Notes: generated from the letters alone by a model not told the origin. Shown: positions 1-13,986, counted from the first letter of the stretch. The stretch is DNA of 64,000 nt from Oscheius sp. JU75 (GCA_037178855.1 JASJZC010000002.1:6708501-6772500), one strand, 5' to 3'. Numbers and translations are program-made.

Positions 1-1
1 T

Positions 2-3000
2 TCAGACGAAGCTATTCCAGCAGTCGCCAAAGTTGAAGAACCTGTTCACGATGTTGAGCTGGAGAAGGAAGTCACTGAGAAGAGCAAGGGATTCGGCTTC
101 AAGCTGCCTGGACTCTTCAAGAAAAGTCATGCTCATCAAGATTATCCAACTTCCGAGATCTACGAAGGACCACTGGACAACACTGGACGCCATCACGACA
201 TCGATGGCCAACCATTAATTCACCACGTCACAGTCTATCATTCGGGACGTTCAGACGAGCCCGTTGCAGCACCTGTCAAAACAGAGAAGTCGGAAGAACA
301 CGAGTTTGACATTGCTGATGCTGCTCGCGGCCTTGGATCCAAGTTTACTGGTCTTTTCAAGCGGTGTCCTGCCCACCTGGATTATCCAACTTCCGAGATC
401 TACGAAGGACCACTGGACAACACTGGACGCCACCACGACATCGATGGCCAACCATTGACTCACCACGTCACAGTCTATCATTCGGGACGTTCAGACGAAG
501 CTATTCCAGTAGTCGTCGCCAAAGTTGAAGAACCTGTTCACGATGTTGAGCTGGAGAAGGAAGTCACTGAGAAGAGCAAGGGATTCGGCTTCAAGCTGCC
601 TGGACTCTTCAAGAAAAGTCATGCTCATCAAGATTATCCAACTTCCGAGATCTACGAAGGACCACTGGACAACACTGGACGCCACCACGACATCGATGGC
701 CAACCATTGACTCACCACGTCACAGTCTATCATTCGGGACGTTCAGACGAAGCTATTCCAGTAGTCGTCGCCAAAGTTGAAGAACCTGTTCACGATGTTG
801 AGCTGGAGAAGGAAGTCACTGAGAAGAGCAAGGGATTCGGCTTCAAGCTGCCTGGACTCTTCAAGAAAAGTCATGCTCATCAAGATTATCCAACTTCCGA
901 GATCTACGAAGGACCACTGGACAACACTGGACGCCACCACGACATCGATGGCCAACCATTGACCCACCACGTCACAGTCTATCATTCGGGACGTTCAGAC
1001 GAGCCCGTTGCAGCACCTGTCAAAACAGAGAAGTCGGAAGAACACGAGTTTGACATTGCTGATGCTGCTCGCGGCCTTAGATCCAAGTTTACTGGTCTTT
1101 TCAAGCGAGGTCCTGCCCACCTGGATTATCCAACTTCCGAGATCTACGAAGGACCACTGGACAACACTGGACGCCACCATGACATCGATGGCCAACTATT
1201 GACTCACCACGTCACAGTCTATCATTCGGGACGTTCAGACGAAGCTATTCCAGTAGTCGCCAAAGTTGAAGAACCTGTTCACGATGTTGAGCTGGAGAAG
1301 GAAGTCACTGAGAAGAGCAAGGGATTCGGCTTCAAGCTGCCTGGACTCTTCAAGAAAAGTCATGCTCATCAAGATTATCCAACTTCCGAGATCTACGAAG
1401 GACCACTGGACAACACTGGACGCCACCACGACATCGATGGCCAACCATTGACTCACCACGTCACAGTCTATCATTCGGGACGTTCAGACGAGCCTGTTGC
1501 AGCACCTGTCAAAACAGAGAAGTCGGAAGAACACGAGTTTGACATTGCTGATGCTGCTCGCGGCCTTGGATCCAAGTTTACTGGTCTTTTCAAGCGAGGT
1601 CCTGCCCACCTGGATTATCCAACTTCCGAGATCTACGAAGGACCACTGGACAACACTGGACGCCACCACGACATCGATGGCCAACCATTGACTCACCACG
1701 TCACAGTCTATCATTCGGGACGTTCAGACGAAGCTATTCCAGTAGTCGTCGCCAAAGTTGAAGAACCTGTTCACGATGTTGAGCTGGAGAAGGAAGTCAC
1801 TGAGAAGAGCAAGGGATTCGGCTTCAAGCTGCCTGGACTCTTCAAGAAAAGTCATGCTCATCCAGATTATCCAACTTCCGAGATCTACGAAGGACCACTG
1901 GACAACACTGGACGCCACCACGACATCGATGGCCAACCATTGACTCACCACGTCACAGTCTATCATTCGGGACGTTCAGACGAAGCTATTCCAGTAGTCG
2001 TCGCCAAAGTTGAAGAACCTGTTCACGATGTTGAGCTGGAGAAGGAAGTCACTGAGAAGAGCAAGGGATTCGGCTTCAAGCTGCCTGGACTCTTCAAGAA
2101 AAGTCATGCTCATCAAGATTATCCAACTTCCGAGATCTACGAAGGACCACTGGACAACACTGGACGCCATCACGACATCGATGGCCAACCATTAATTCAC
2201 CACGTCACAGTCTATCATTCGGGACGTTCAGACGAGCCCGTTGCAGCACCTGTCAAAACAGAGAAGTCGGAAGAACACGAGTTTGACATTGCTGATGCTG
2301 CTCGCGGCCTTGGATCCAAGTTTACTGGTCTTTTCAAGCGGGGTCCTGCCCACCTGGATTATCCAACTTCCGAGATCTACGAAGGACCACTGGACAACAC
2401 TGGACGCCACCACGACATCGATGGCCAACCATTGACTCACCACGTCACAGTCTATCATTCGGGACGTTCAGACGAAGCTATTCCAGTTGTCGTCGCCAAA
2501 GTTGAAGAACCTGTTCACGATGTTGAGCTGGAGAAGGAAGTCACTGAGAAGAGCAAGGGATTCGGCTTCAAGCTGCCTGGACTCTTCAAGAAAAGTCATG
2601 CTCACCAAGATTATCCAACTTCCGAGATCTACGAAGGACCACTGGACAACACTGGACGCCACCACGACATCGATGGCCAACCATTGACTCACCACGTCAC
2701 AGTCTATCATTCGGGACGTTCAGACGAAGCTATTCCAGTAGTCGTCGCCAAAGTTGAAGAACCTGTTCACGATGTTGAGCTGGAGAAGGAAGTCACTGAG
2801 AAGAGCAAGGGATTCGGCTTCAAGCTGCCTGGACTCTTCAAGAAAAGTCATGCTCACCAAGATTATCCAACTTCCGAGATCTACGAAGGACCACTGGACA
2901 ACACTGGACGCCACCACGACATCGATGGCCAACCATTGACTCACCACGTCACAGTCTATCATTCGGGACGTTCAGACGAAGCTATTCCAGTAGTCGTCGC

Positions 3001-6000
3001 CAAAGTTGAAGAACCTGTTCACGATGTTGAGCTGGAGAAGGAAGTCACTGAGAAGAGCAAGGGATTCGGCTTCAAGCTGCCTGGACTCTTCAAGAAAAGT
3101 CATGCTCATCAAGATTATCCAACTTCCGAGATCTACGAAGGACCACTGGACAACACTGGACGCCACCACGACATCGATGGCCAACCATTGACCCACCACG
3201 TCACAGTCTATCATTCGGGACGTTCAGACGAGCCCGTTGCAGCACCTGTCAAAACAGAGAAGTCGGAAGAACACGAGTTTGACATTGCTGATGCTGCTCG
3301 CGGCCTTGGATCCAAGTTTACTGGTCTTTTCAAGCGAGGTCCTGCCCACCTGGATTATCCAACTTCCGAGATCTACGAAGGACCACTGGACAACACTGGA
3401 CGCCATCACGACATCGATGGCCAACCATTGACTCACCACGTCACAGTCTATCATTCGGGACGTTCAGACGAGCCTGCTGCAGCACCTGTCAAAACAGAGA
3501 AGTCGGAAGAACACGAGTTTGACATTGCTGATGCTGCTCGCGGCCTTGGATCCAAGTTTACTGGTCTTTTCAAGCGAGGTCCTGCCCACCTGGATTATCC
3601 AACTTCCGAGATCTACGAAGGACCACTGGACAACACTGGACGCCACCACGACATCGATGGCCAACCATTGACTCACCACGTCACAGTCTATCATTCGGGA
3701 CGTTCAGACGAAGCTATTCCAGTAGTCGTCGCCAAAGTTGAAGAACCTGTTCACGATGTTGAGCTGGAGAAGGAAGTCACTGAGAAGAGCAAGGGATTCG
3801 GCTTCAAGCTGCCTGGACTCTTCAAGAAAAGTCATGCTCATCAAGATTATCCAACTTCCGAGATCTACGAAGGACCACTGGACAACACTGGACGCCACCA
3901 CGACATCGATGGCCAACCATTGACTCACCACGTCACAGTCTATCATTCGGGACGTTCAGACGAAGCTATTCCAGTAGTCGTCGCCAAAGTTGAAGAACCT
4001 GTTCACGATGTTGAGCTGGAGAAGGAAGTCACTGAGAAGAGCAAGGGATTCGGCTTCAAGCTGCCTGGACTCTTCAAGAAAAGTCATGCTCATCAAGATT
4101 ATCCAACTTCCGAGATCTACGAAGGACCACTGGACAACACTGGACGCCATCACGACATCGATGGCCAACCATTGACTCACCACGTCACAGTCTATCATTC
4201 GGGACGTTCAGACGAGCCCGTTGCAGCACCTGTCAAAACAGAGAAGTCGGAAGAACACGAGTTTGACATTGCTGATGCTGCTCGCGGCCTTGGATCCAAG
4301 TTTACTGGTCTTTTCAAGCGGGTCCTGCCCACCTGGATTATCCAACTTCCGAGATCTACGAAGGACCACTGGACAACACTGGACGCCACCACGACATCGA
4401 TGGCCAACCATTGACTCACCACGTCACAGTCTATCATTCGGGACGTTCAGACGAAGCTATTCCAGTAGTCGTCGCCAAAGTTGAAGAACCTGTTCACGAT
4501 GTTGAGCTGGAGAAGGATGTCACTGAGAAGAGCAAGGGATTCGGCTTCAAGCTGCCTGGACTCTTCAAGAAAAGTCATGCTCATCAAGATTATCCAACTT
4601 CCGAGATCTACGAAGGACCACTGGACAACACTGGACGCCATCACGACATCGATGGCCAACCATTGACTCACCACGTCACAGTCTATCATTCGGGACGTTC
4701 AGACGAGCCCGTTGCAGCACCTGTCAAAACAGAGAAGTCGGAAGAACACGAGTTTGACATTGCTGATGCTGCTCGCGGCCTTGGATCCAAGTTTACTGGT
4801 CTTTTCAAGCGGGGTCCTGCCCACCTGGATTATCCAACTTCCGAGATCTACGAAGGACCACTGGACAACACTGGACGCCATCACGACATCGATGGCCAAC
4901 CATTGACTCACCACGTCACAGTCTATCATTCGGGACGTTCAGACGAGCCCGTTGCAGCACCTGTCAAAACAGAGAAGTCGGAAGAACACGAGTTTGACAT
5001 TGCTGATGCTGCTCGCGGCCTTGGATCCAAGTTTACTGGTCTTTTCAAGCGAGGTCCTGCCCACCTGGATTATCCAACTTCCGAGATCTACGAAGGACCA
5101 CTGGACAACACTGGACGCCACCACGACATCGATGGCCAACCATTGACTCACCACGTCACAGTCTATCATTCGGGACGTTCAGACGAAGCTATTCCAGTAG
5201 TCGTCGCCAAAGTTGAAGAACCTGTTCACGATGTTGAGCTGGAGAAGGATGTCACTGAGAAGAGCAAGGGATTCGGCTTCAAGCTGCCTGGACTCTTCAA
5301 GAAAAGTCATGCTCATCAAGATTATCCAACTTCCGAGATCTACGAAGGACCACTGGACAACACTGGACGCCACCACGACATCGATGGCCAACCATTGACT
5401 CACCACGTCACAGTCTATCATTCGGGACGTTCAGACGAAGCTATTCCAGTAGTCGTCGCCAAAGTTGAAGAACCTGTTCACGATGTTGAGCTGGAGAAGG
5501 AAGTCACTGAGAAGAGCAAGGGATTCGGCTTCAAGCTGCCTGGACTCTTCAAGAAAAGTCATGCTCATCAAGATTATCCAACTTCCGAGATCTACGAAGG
5601 ACCACTGGACAACACTGGACGCCATCACGACATCGATGGCCAACCATTAATTCACCACGTCACAGTCTATCATTCGGGACGTTCAGACGAGCCCGTTGCA
5701 GCACCTGTCAAAACAGAGAAGTCGGAAGAACACGAGTTTGACATTGCTGATGCTGCTCGCGGCCTTGGATCCAAGTTTACTGGTCTTTTCAAGCGGGGTC
5801 CTGCCCACCTGGATTATCCAACTTCCGAGATCTACGAAGGACCACTGGACAACACTGGACGCCATCACGACATCGATGGCCAACCATTGACTCACCACGT
5901 CACAGTCTATCATTCGGGACGTTCAGACGAAGCTATTCCAGCAGTCGCCAAAGTTGAAGAACCTGTTCACGATGTTGAGCTGGAGAAGGATGTCACTGAG

Positions 6001-9000
6001 AAGAGCAAGGGATTCGGCTTCAAGCTGCCTGGACTCTTCAAGAAAAGTCATGCTCATCAAGATTATCCAACTTCCGAGATCTACGAAGGACCACTGGACA
6101 ACACTGGACGCCACCACGACATCGATGGCCAACCATTGACTCACCACGTCACAGTCTATCATTCGGGACGTTCAGACGAAGCTATTCCAGTAGTCGTCGC
6201 CAAAGTTGAAGAACCTGTTCACGATGTTGAGCTGGAGAAGGAAGTCACTGAGAAGAGCAAGGGATTCGGCTTCAAGCTGCCTGGACTCTTCAAGAAAAGT
6301 CATGCTCATCAAGATTATCCAACTTCCGAGATCTACGAAGGACCACTGGACAACACTGGACGCCATCACGACATCGATGGCCAACCATTGATTCACCACG
6401 TCACAGTCTATCATTCGGGACGTTCAGACGAGCCCGTTGCAGCACCTGTCAAAACAGAGAAGTCGGAAGAACACGAGTTTGACATTGCTGATGCTGCTCG
6501 CGGCCTTGGATCCAAGTTTACTGGTCTTTTCAAGCGGGGTCCTGCCCACCTGGATTATCCAACTTCCGAGATCTACGAAGGACCACTGGACAACACTGGA
6601 CGCCATCACGACATCGATGGCCAACCATTGACTCACCACGTCACAGTCTATCATTCGGGACGTTCAGACGAAGCTATTCCAGCAGTCGCCAAAGTTGAAG
6701 AACCTGTTCACGATGTTGAGCTGGAGAAGGAAGTCACTGAGAAGAGCAAGGGATTCGGCTTCAAGCTGCCTGGACTCTTCAAGAAAAGTCATGCTCATCA
6801 AGATTATCCAACTTCCGAGATCTACGAAGGACCTCTGGACAACACTGGACGCCATCACGACATCGATGGCCAACCATTGACTCACCACGTCACAGTCTAT
6901 CATTCGGGACGTTCAGACGAGCCCTCAGACGAGCCCGTTGCAGCACCTGTCAAAACAGAGAAGTCGGAAGAACACGAGTTTGACATTGCTGATGCTGCTC
7001 GCGGCCTTGGATCCAAGTTTACTGGCCTTTTCAAGCGAGGTCCTGCCCACCTGGATTATCCAACTTCCGAGATCTACGAAGGACCACTGGACAACACTGG
7101 ACGCCACCACGACATCGATGGCCAACCATTGACTCACCACGTCACAGTCTATCATTCGGGACGTTCAGACGAGCCCGTTGCAGCACCTGTCAAAACGGAG
7201 AAGTCGGAAGAACACGAGTTTGACATTGCTGATGCTGCTCGCGGCCTTGGATCCAAGTTTACTGGTCTTTTCAAGCGAGGTCCTGCCCACCTGGATTATC
7301 CAACTTCCGAGATCTACGAAGGACCACTGGACAACACTGGACGCCACCACGACATCGATGGCCAACCATTGACTCACCACGTCACAGTCTATCATTCGGG
7401 ACGTTCAGACGAAGCTATTCCAGTAGTCGTCGCCAAAGTTGAAGAACCTGTTCACGATGTTGAGCTGGAGAAGGAAGTCACTGAGAAGAGCAAGGGATTC
7501 GGCTTCAAGCTGCCTGGACTCTTCAAGAAAAGTCATGCTCATCAAGATTATCCAACTTCCGAGATCTACGAAGGACCTCTGGACAACACTGGACGCCATC
7601 ACGACATCGATGGCCAACCATTGACTCACCACGTCACAGTCTATCATTCGGGACGTTCAGACGAAGCTATTCCAGTAGTCGTCGCCAAAGTTGAAGAACC
7701 TGTTCACGATGTTGAGCTGGAGAAGGAAGTCACTGAGAAGAGCAAGGGATTCGGCTTCAAGCTGCCTGGACTCTTCAAGAAAAGTCATGCTCATCAAGAT
7801 TATCCAACTTCCGAGATCTACGAAGGACCACTGGACAACACTGGACGCCATCACGACATCGATGGCCAACCATTAACTCACCACGTCACTGTCTATCATT
7901 CGGGACGTTCAGACGAAGCAATTCCAGTAGTCGTCGCCAAAGTTGAAGAACCTGTTCACGATGTTGAGCTGGAGAAGGAAGTCACTGAGAAGAGCAAGGG
8001 ATTCGGCTTCAAGCTGCCTGGACTCTTCAAGAAAAGTCATGCTCATCAAGATTATCCAACTTCCGAGATCTACGAAGGACCTCTGGACAACACTGGACGC
8101 CATCACGACATCGATGGCCAACCATTGACTCACCACGTCACAGTCTATCATTCGGGACGTTCAGACGAGCCCGTTGCAGCACCTGTCAAAACAGAGAAGT
8201 CGGAAGAACACGAGTTTGACATTGCTGATGCTGCTCGCGGCCTTGGATCCAAGTTTACTGGCCTTTTCAAGCGAGGTCCTGCCCACCTGGATTATCCAAC
8301 TTCCGAGATCTACGAAGGACCACTGGACAACACTGGACGCCACCACGACATCGATGGCCAACCATTGACTCACCACGTCACAGTCTATCATTCGGGACGT
8401 TCAGACGAGCCCGTTGCAGCACCTGTCAAAACAGAGAAGTCGGAAGAACACGAGTTTGACATTGCTGATGCTGCTCGCGGCCTTGGATCCAAGTTTACTG
8501 GCCTTTTCAAGCGAGGTCCTGCCCACCTGGATTATCCAACTTCCGAGATCTACGAAGGACCTCTGGACAACACTGGACGCCACCACGACATCGATGGCCA
8601 ACCATTGACCCACCACGTCACAGTCTATCATTCGGGACGTTCAGACGAGCCCGTTGCAGCACCTGTCAAAACGGAGAAGTCGGAAGAACACGAGTTTGAC
8701 ATTGCTGATGCTGCTCGCGGCCTTGGATCCAAGTTTACTGGTCTTTTCAAGCGAGGTCCTGCCCACCTGGATTATCCAACTTCCGAGATCTACGAAGGAC
8801 CACTGGACAACACTGGACGCCACCACGACATCGATGGCCGACCATTGACTCACCACGTCACAGTCTATCATTCGGGACGTTCAGACGAAGCTATTCCAGT
8901 AGTCGTCGCCAAAGTTGAAGAACCTGTTCACGATGTTGAGCTGGAGAAGGAAGTCACTGAGAAGAGCAAGGGATTCGGCTTCAAGCTGCCTGGACTCTTC

Positions 9001-11601
9001 AAGAAAAGTCATGCTCATCAAGATTATCCAACTTCCGAGATCTACGAAGGACAACTGGACAACACTGGACGCCACCACGACATCGATGGCCAACCATTGA
9101 CTCACCACGTCACAGTCTATCATTCGGGACGTTCAGACGAGCCCGTTACAGCACCTGTCAAAACGGAGAAGTCGGAAGAACACGAGTTTGACATTGCTGA
9201 TGCTGCTCGCGGCCTTGGATCCAAGTTTACTGGTCTTTTCAAGCGAGGTCCTGCCCACCTGGATTATCCAACTTCCGAGATCTACGAAGGACCACTGGAC
9301 AACACTGGACGCCACCACGACATCGATGGCCAACCATTGACTCACCACGTCACAGTCTATCATTCGGGACGTTCAGACGAAGCTATTCCAGTAGTCGTCG
9401 CCAAAGTTGAAGAACCTGTTCACGATGTTGAGCTGGAGAAGGAAGTCACTGAGAAGAGCAAGGGATTCGGCTTCAAGCTGCCTGGACTCTTCAAGAAAAG
9501 TCATGCTCATCAAGATTATCCAACTTCCGAGATCTACGAAGGACCACTGGACAACACTGGACGCCACCACGACATCGATGGCCAACCATTGACCCACCAC
9601 GTCACAGTCTATCATTCGGGACGTTCAGACGAGCCTGTTGCAGCACCTGTCAAAACAGAGAAGTCGGAAGAACACGAGTTTGACATTTCTGATGCTGCTC
9701 GCGGCCTTGGATCCAAGTTTACTGGTCTTTTCAAGCGAGGTCCTGCCCTCCTGGATTATCCAACTTCCGAGATCTACGAAGGACCACTGGACAACACTGG
9801 ACGCCACCACGACATCGATGGCCAACCATTGACTCACCACGTCACAGTCTATCATTCGGGACGTTCAGACGAAGCTATTCCAGTAGTCGTCGCCAAAGTT
9901 GAAGAACCTGTTCACGATGTTGAGCTGGAGAAGGAAGTCACTGAGAAGAGCAAGGGATTCGGCTTCAAGCTGCCTGGACTCTTCAAGAAAAGTCATGCTC
10001 ATCAAGATTATCCAACTTCCGAGATCTACGAAGGACCACTGGACAACACTGGACGCCATCACGACATCGATGGCCAACCATTAACTCACCACGTCACTGT
10101 CTATCATTCGGGACGTTCAGACGAAGCAATTCCAGTAGTCTTCGCCAAAGTTGAAGAACCTGTTCACGATGTTGAGCTGGAGAAGGAAGTCACTGAGAAG
10201 AGCAAGGGATTCGGCTTCAAGCTGCCTGGACTCTTCAAGAAAAGTCATGCTCATCAAGATTATCCAACTTCCGAGATCTACGAAGGACCACTGGACAACA
10301 CTGGACGCCATCACGACATCAATGGCCAACCATTAACTCACCACGTCACTGTCTATCATTCGGGACGTTCAGACGAAGCAATTCCAGTAGTCGTCGCCAA
10401 AGTTGAAGAACCTGTTCACGATGTTGAGCTGGAGAAGGAAGTCACTGAGAAGAGTAAGGGATTCGGCTTCAAGCTGCCTGGACTCTTCAAGAAAAGTCAT
10501 GCTCATCAAGATTATCCAACTTCCGAGATCTACGAAGGACCACTGGACAACACTGGACGCCATCACGACATCAATGGCCAACCATTAACTCACCACGTCA
10601 CAGTCTATCATTCGGGACGTTCAGACGAGCCTGTTGCAGCACCTGTCAAAACAGAGAAGTCGGAAGAACACGAGTTTGACATTTCTGATGCTGCTCGCGG
10701 CCTTGGATCCAAGTTTACTGGTCTTTTCAAGCGAGGTCCTGCCCTCCTGGATTATCCAACTTCCGAGATCTACGAAGGACCACTGGACAACACTGGACGC
10801 CATCACGACATCGATGGCCAACCATTGACTCACCACGTCACAGTCTATCATTCGGGACGTTCAGACGAAGCTATTCCAGCAGTCGCCAAAGTTGAAGAAC
10901 CTGTTCACGATGTTGAGCTGGAGAAGGATGTCACTGAGAAGAGCAAGGGATTCGGCTTCAAGCTGCCTGGACTCTTCAAGAAAAGTCATGCTCATCAAGA
11001 TTATCCAACTTCCGAGATCTACGAAGGACCACTGGACAACACTGGACGCCATCACGACATCGATGGCCAACCATTGACTCACCACGTCACAGTCTATCAT
11101 TCGGGACGTTCAGACGAGCCTGTTGCAGCACCTGTCAAAACAGAGAAGTCGGAAGAACACGAGTTTGACATTGCTGATGCTGCTCGCGGCCTTGGATCCA
11201 AGTTTACTGGTCTTTTCAAGCGAGGTCCTGCCCACCTGGATTATCCAACTTCCGAGATCTACGAAGGACCACTGGACAACACTGGACGCCACCACGACAT
11301 CGATGGCCAACCATTGACTCACCACGTCACAGTCTATCATTCGGGACATTCAGACGAAGCTATTCCAGTAGTCGTCGCCAAAGTTGAAGATCCTGTTCAC
11401 GATGTTGAGCTGGAGAAGGATGTCACTGAGAAGAGCAAGGGATTCGGCTTCAAGCTGCCTGGACTCTTCAAGAAAAGTCATGCTCATCAAGATTATCCAA
11501 CTTCCGAGATCTACGAAGGACCACTGGACAACACTGGACGCCATCAAGACATCGATGGCCAACCATTGGCTCACCACGTCACAGTCTATCATTCGGGACG
11601 T
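2..11601 (+). repeat. Coding tandem array of 47 units, two alternating types (A about 252 bp, B 240 bp)
   Basis: Unit starts can be set at each TCAGACGA: 2, 251, 491, 743, 995, 1235, 1484, 1724, 1976, 2228 and so on to 11350. Type A (27 units; 252 bp, or 249 bp with one residue fewer) begins SDEAIPVVVAKVEE and carries GFKLPGLFKK. Type B (20 units, 240 bp) begins SDEPVAAPVKTEK and carries FTGLFKR. Both share the same second half. Most units differ at only a few bases. Irregular units: 4208 (1-bp deletion), 6913 (12-bp duplication of TCAGACGAGCCC), and the last unit at 11350, which carries several private changes as expected at an array edge. Confidence 0.95.
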
Positions 11602-12873
11602 TCAGATGAGCCGATTCCGGTTGCTGGCGTTTTCGGGGGGCCCAAAGAAAGTGGTTTGTCGTGTCTTGACGTGGAGGAACATCTTGAACCTCGTTATTCT
11701 CGCATCGGTGAAGGTTCACCGTCTCAGTTGCCGTCTGCGGAAGTTTATGAGTTAGATGCTGATATCGTCACTAAAGATTTGAGAGTTCAAATCCCTTCTG
11801 TCCACGATTCTACTCACATGTTCTCGTATCAAGGTCGCGGTGAAGCTTCTACTGAATGGAAGGGACAATCACTTGATTTCAATTCCGAGCTGAGTAAAGT
11901 TGACTTCGATGTGAAGCTTCATGTTCGTGAGTCACATCCCGAACATGGGTTGTCACCTTCGATGGTTCTCAGAGCTGATCAGCTGGTCGGGGAACAAAAG
12001 TCGCCCCTCGGATTTTCGGTTTCTATCAGTGCGAAGCAGCCACCACGGTCTCGTTCTGACCAGCACGAAGCTGTAAGATCTGAGAGAGCATATGGGTACC
12101 GTCCAAGACAATTATCTCCTCATTCTTGGACAACTATTCACGAAAGAACAGAAATTTCTTACATCAAGAAGGTCACTGTTTCTCAGTCACAGTCACCTGT
12201 GCGGCATGTGACCCGCTCAACATGGAGCCCAACAGAGACGAGAGCCTTCTCTCATTCCCCGAGACCAACAACTTGCCGATTGCCTCTCTCTGACGAGAGA
12301 CTGAACGTCCATCATCCTATATATGCTCCACGCGAGTCGCCGTACCGACCATCTCCGCAAGAGAGAAGGAGGGAAAATGGCTACCATGGTGCGACAAATG
12401 GACTAGCCGGAAGTGGAACTCCGGTTGGAAGTAATGGCACGGCTTTCATCAATGGACATACATCTGCTCGTCCCAGAACCTTTAGTCCGGTTAGAGAAGT
12501 AGCAGCCATTGAAAGAACAGAATGGCTGAGACGTTCCGACTACATCCCGCCAAACCGGCGCAGCGACGATATTTTCACACTTGGAGTACCGTTTGTCATG
12601 GGAACTGTTGAGCGTGATGAGCACGGCTGTGAATATCTACGCTACCAGAACAGTGGACTCCACGAAATTCGTAAAAATCAGTACGAAAGCCAGCGCAATG
12701 ACCTACCAATGATCGAAGAGGGAGCAATTGAGTGTCGTCGCTCGACAATTCGTTCTCACCTCCGGGAAACAGACCTACACGATTTCATTGACGACAATGA
12801 CGAAATCGAAAGAAGACGCCGACCCATTCGCCGTGCTCGACAACGAGCTCGCAACTACTGCACCATGTTGTAG
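2..12873 (+). CDS. Giant tandem-repeat protein, 5'-partial, with basic tail and C-terminal CaaX-type box
   Basis: The frame is open from base 2 and runs through 47 repeats (2-11601) into a unique 423-residue C-terminal region (11602-12870), stop TAG at 12871-12873. The true start lies upstream of the window, so the protein is at least about 4,290 residues. Repeats share a block built on DYPTSEIYEGPLDN and THHVTVYHSGRSDE, and each carries a GLFK basic-hydrophobic motif. The unique tail is rich in Ser, Pro and Arg with many SP sites, then an Arg cluster and the terminus NYCTML. A CaaL ending after a polybasic stretch fits geranylgeranylation and membrane attachment. The frame breaks at 4320-4322, where a G4 run seen in sister repeats is G3; read literally, a TGA follows at 4412-4414. 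I do not recognise the family firmly. The repeat resembles, from memory only, the long tails of giant nematode ankyrin (UNC-44) isoforms; no ankyrin repeats are in this window, so this is speculative. Confidence 0.8.
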
Positions 12874-13812
12874 ATCGAACGAGTAGTACTATGCTTTTGT
12901 TACAAATTTCTCAAGCCTAGCTTGTACACTATTTCTTTCACGTTGTTTTCAAGCTTCAAAAAGCCGGGTTTCGTCATATACTACATGTTCAGAGAAATGT
13001 TGTAAAATTTACCACGATGTCATAAATTATAATTAAAGCAGCTGTTCAGAAGCTTTTCTAATCGTTTTGCATTGTCTAGGGCCTTTTTCAAGCAGCCAAT
13101 AATGTAAAGCAGTAATGAAAAATCGTGTGATGGGCAGGAATGGACGAAAAGGCGAGTTTTCTTGTAAATAATTGCTGTTTCTCGGACTTTTGCACGAGTG
13201 AATGAGAGAAAATTCGAGATGTCTGTGTACGAGTCAAAAGCAAGTAGAAAGCAAAACCGACGAAAAAACGATAAGTTTCCAAGTTTCCATGTATTCAAGA
13301 ATTGTCTCGGCGGTTTTATAACGCTAATGAGTCTGTTTTACGTCTAGGAAGAGAAAGAATTTTTTGCGCGTATGCAAAATGGGAATAAAGCGAGGAAGAA
13401 CGAAAAAGAGAGAAAACAGCAAACAATTCGCTGGTACGAGATCTGCATCGCGTACTTGAAGTACGCAACGTACATTTTCGCGCGATATCTTAGTGATATG
13501 TTTCGTAATATGTTTCGCAGATGTCTTGCGATGTCGAATATTCGCCTGACGGTATAGTACTTGCCTATGATGTTGTAATCTTCCTGACAATCGAAGATTC
13601 GGATCTGCAAGAGAAATTGCGACTACATGTAAAGAAGCCTGAAACTTTAAGACCTTGATAGTACTGCTTAGAAGATCTTACAAGAAAAGAAGAGGAGAGA
13701 ATCAAATAGGAAAAGAGTTATTTACCGGAGTGAGTGACCAATGTGAGGAGTGAGAGGTCATGGAGGGTCAGAAAGTATAAATCGAACAGGTTGCTTTGAT
13801 CAGCAAGCTATA
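12874..13812. other. 3' flank of the giant gene, no gene seen
   Basis: AT-rich non-coding sequence after the stop at 12873. No convincing coding frame or RNA gene was seen; the short minus-strand frames at 13.0-13.6 kb lack family features. It ends at the TA dinucleotide flanking the outer transposon. Confidence 0.5.
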
Positions 13813-13983
13813 CAGTAGAGTCGCGCTATAACCTAGTGCAGGCTCAGGAATGCGTTATAGCGAGGTGTACGTTATATCGAGACGCACGTTATACCGAGGC
13901 TTTTTGACCCAAAAATGAGAGGTAGTGCGTTATAACGAGTTTTCTACACAATTAGACAGTTATCTAGTTCTAAATGCCCAAAA

Positions 13984-13986
<3 letters not shown>

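Noticed and set aside
2-11601. Dozens of 60-80 residue frames on both strands inside the array, and a CRISPR-like look from regular repetition
   Set aside because: The short frames repeat with the array and are shadows of one long coding frame. Units are 240-252 bp, coding and contiguous with no spacers, so this is not a CRISPR array.
13020-13610. Overlapping minus-strand frames near 13.0-13.6 kb
   Set aside because: AT-rich, mutually overlapping and without motifs; likely chance.
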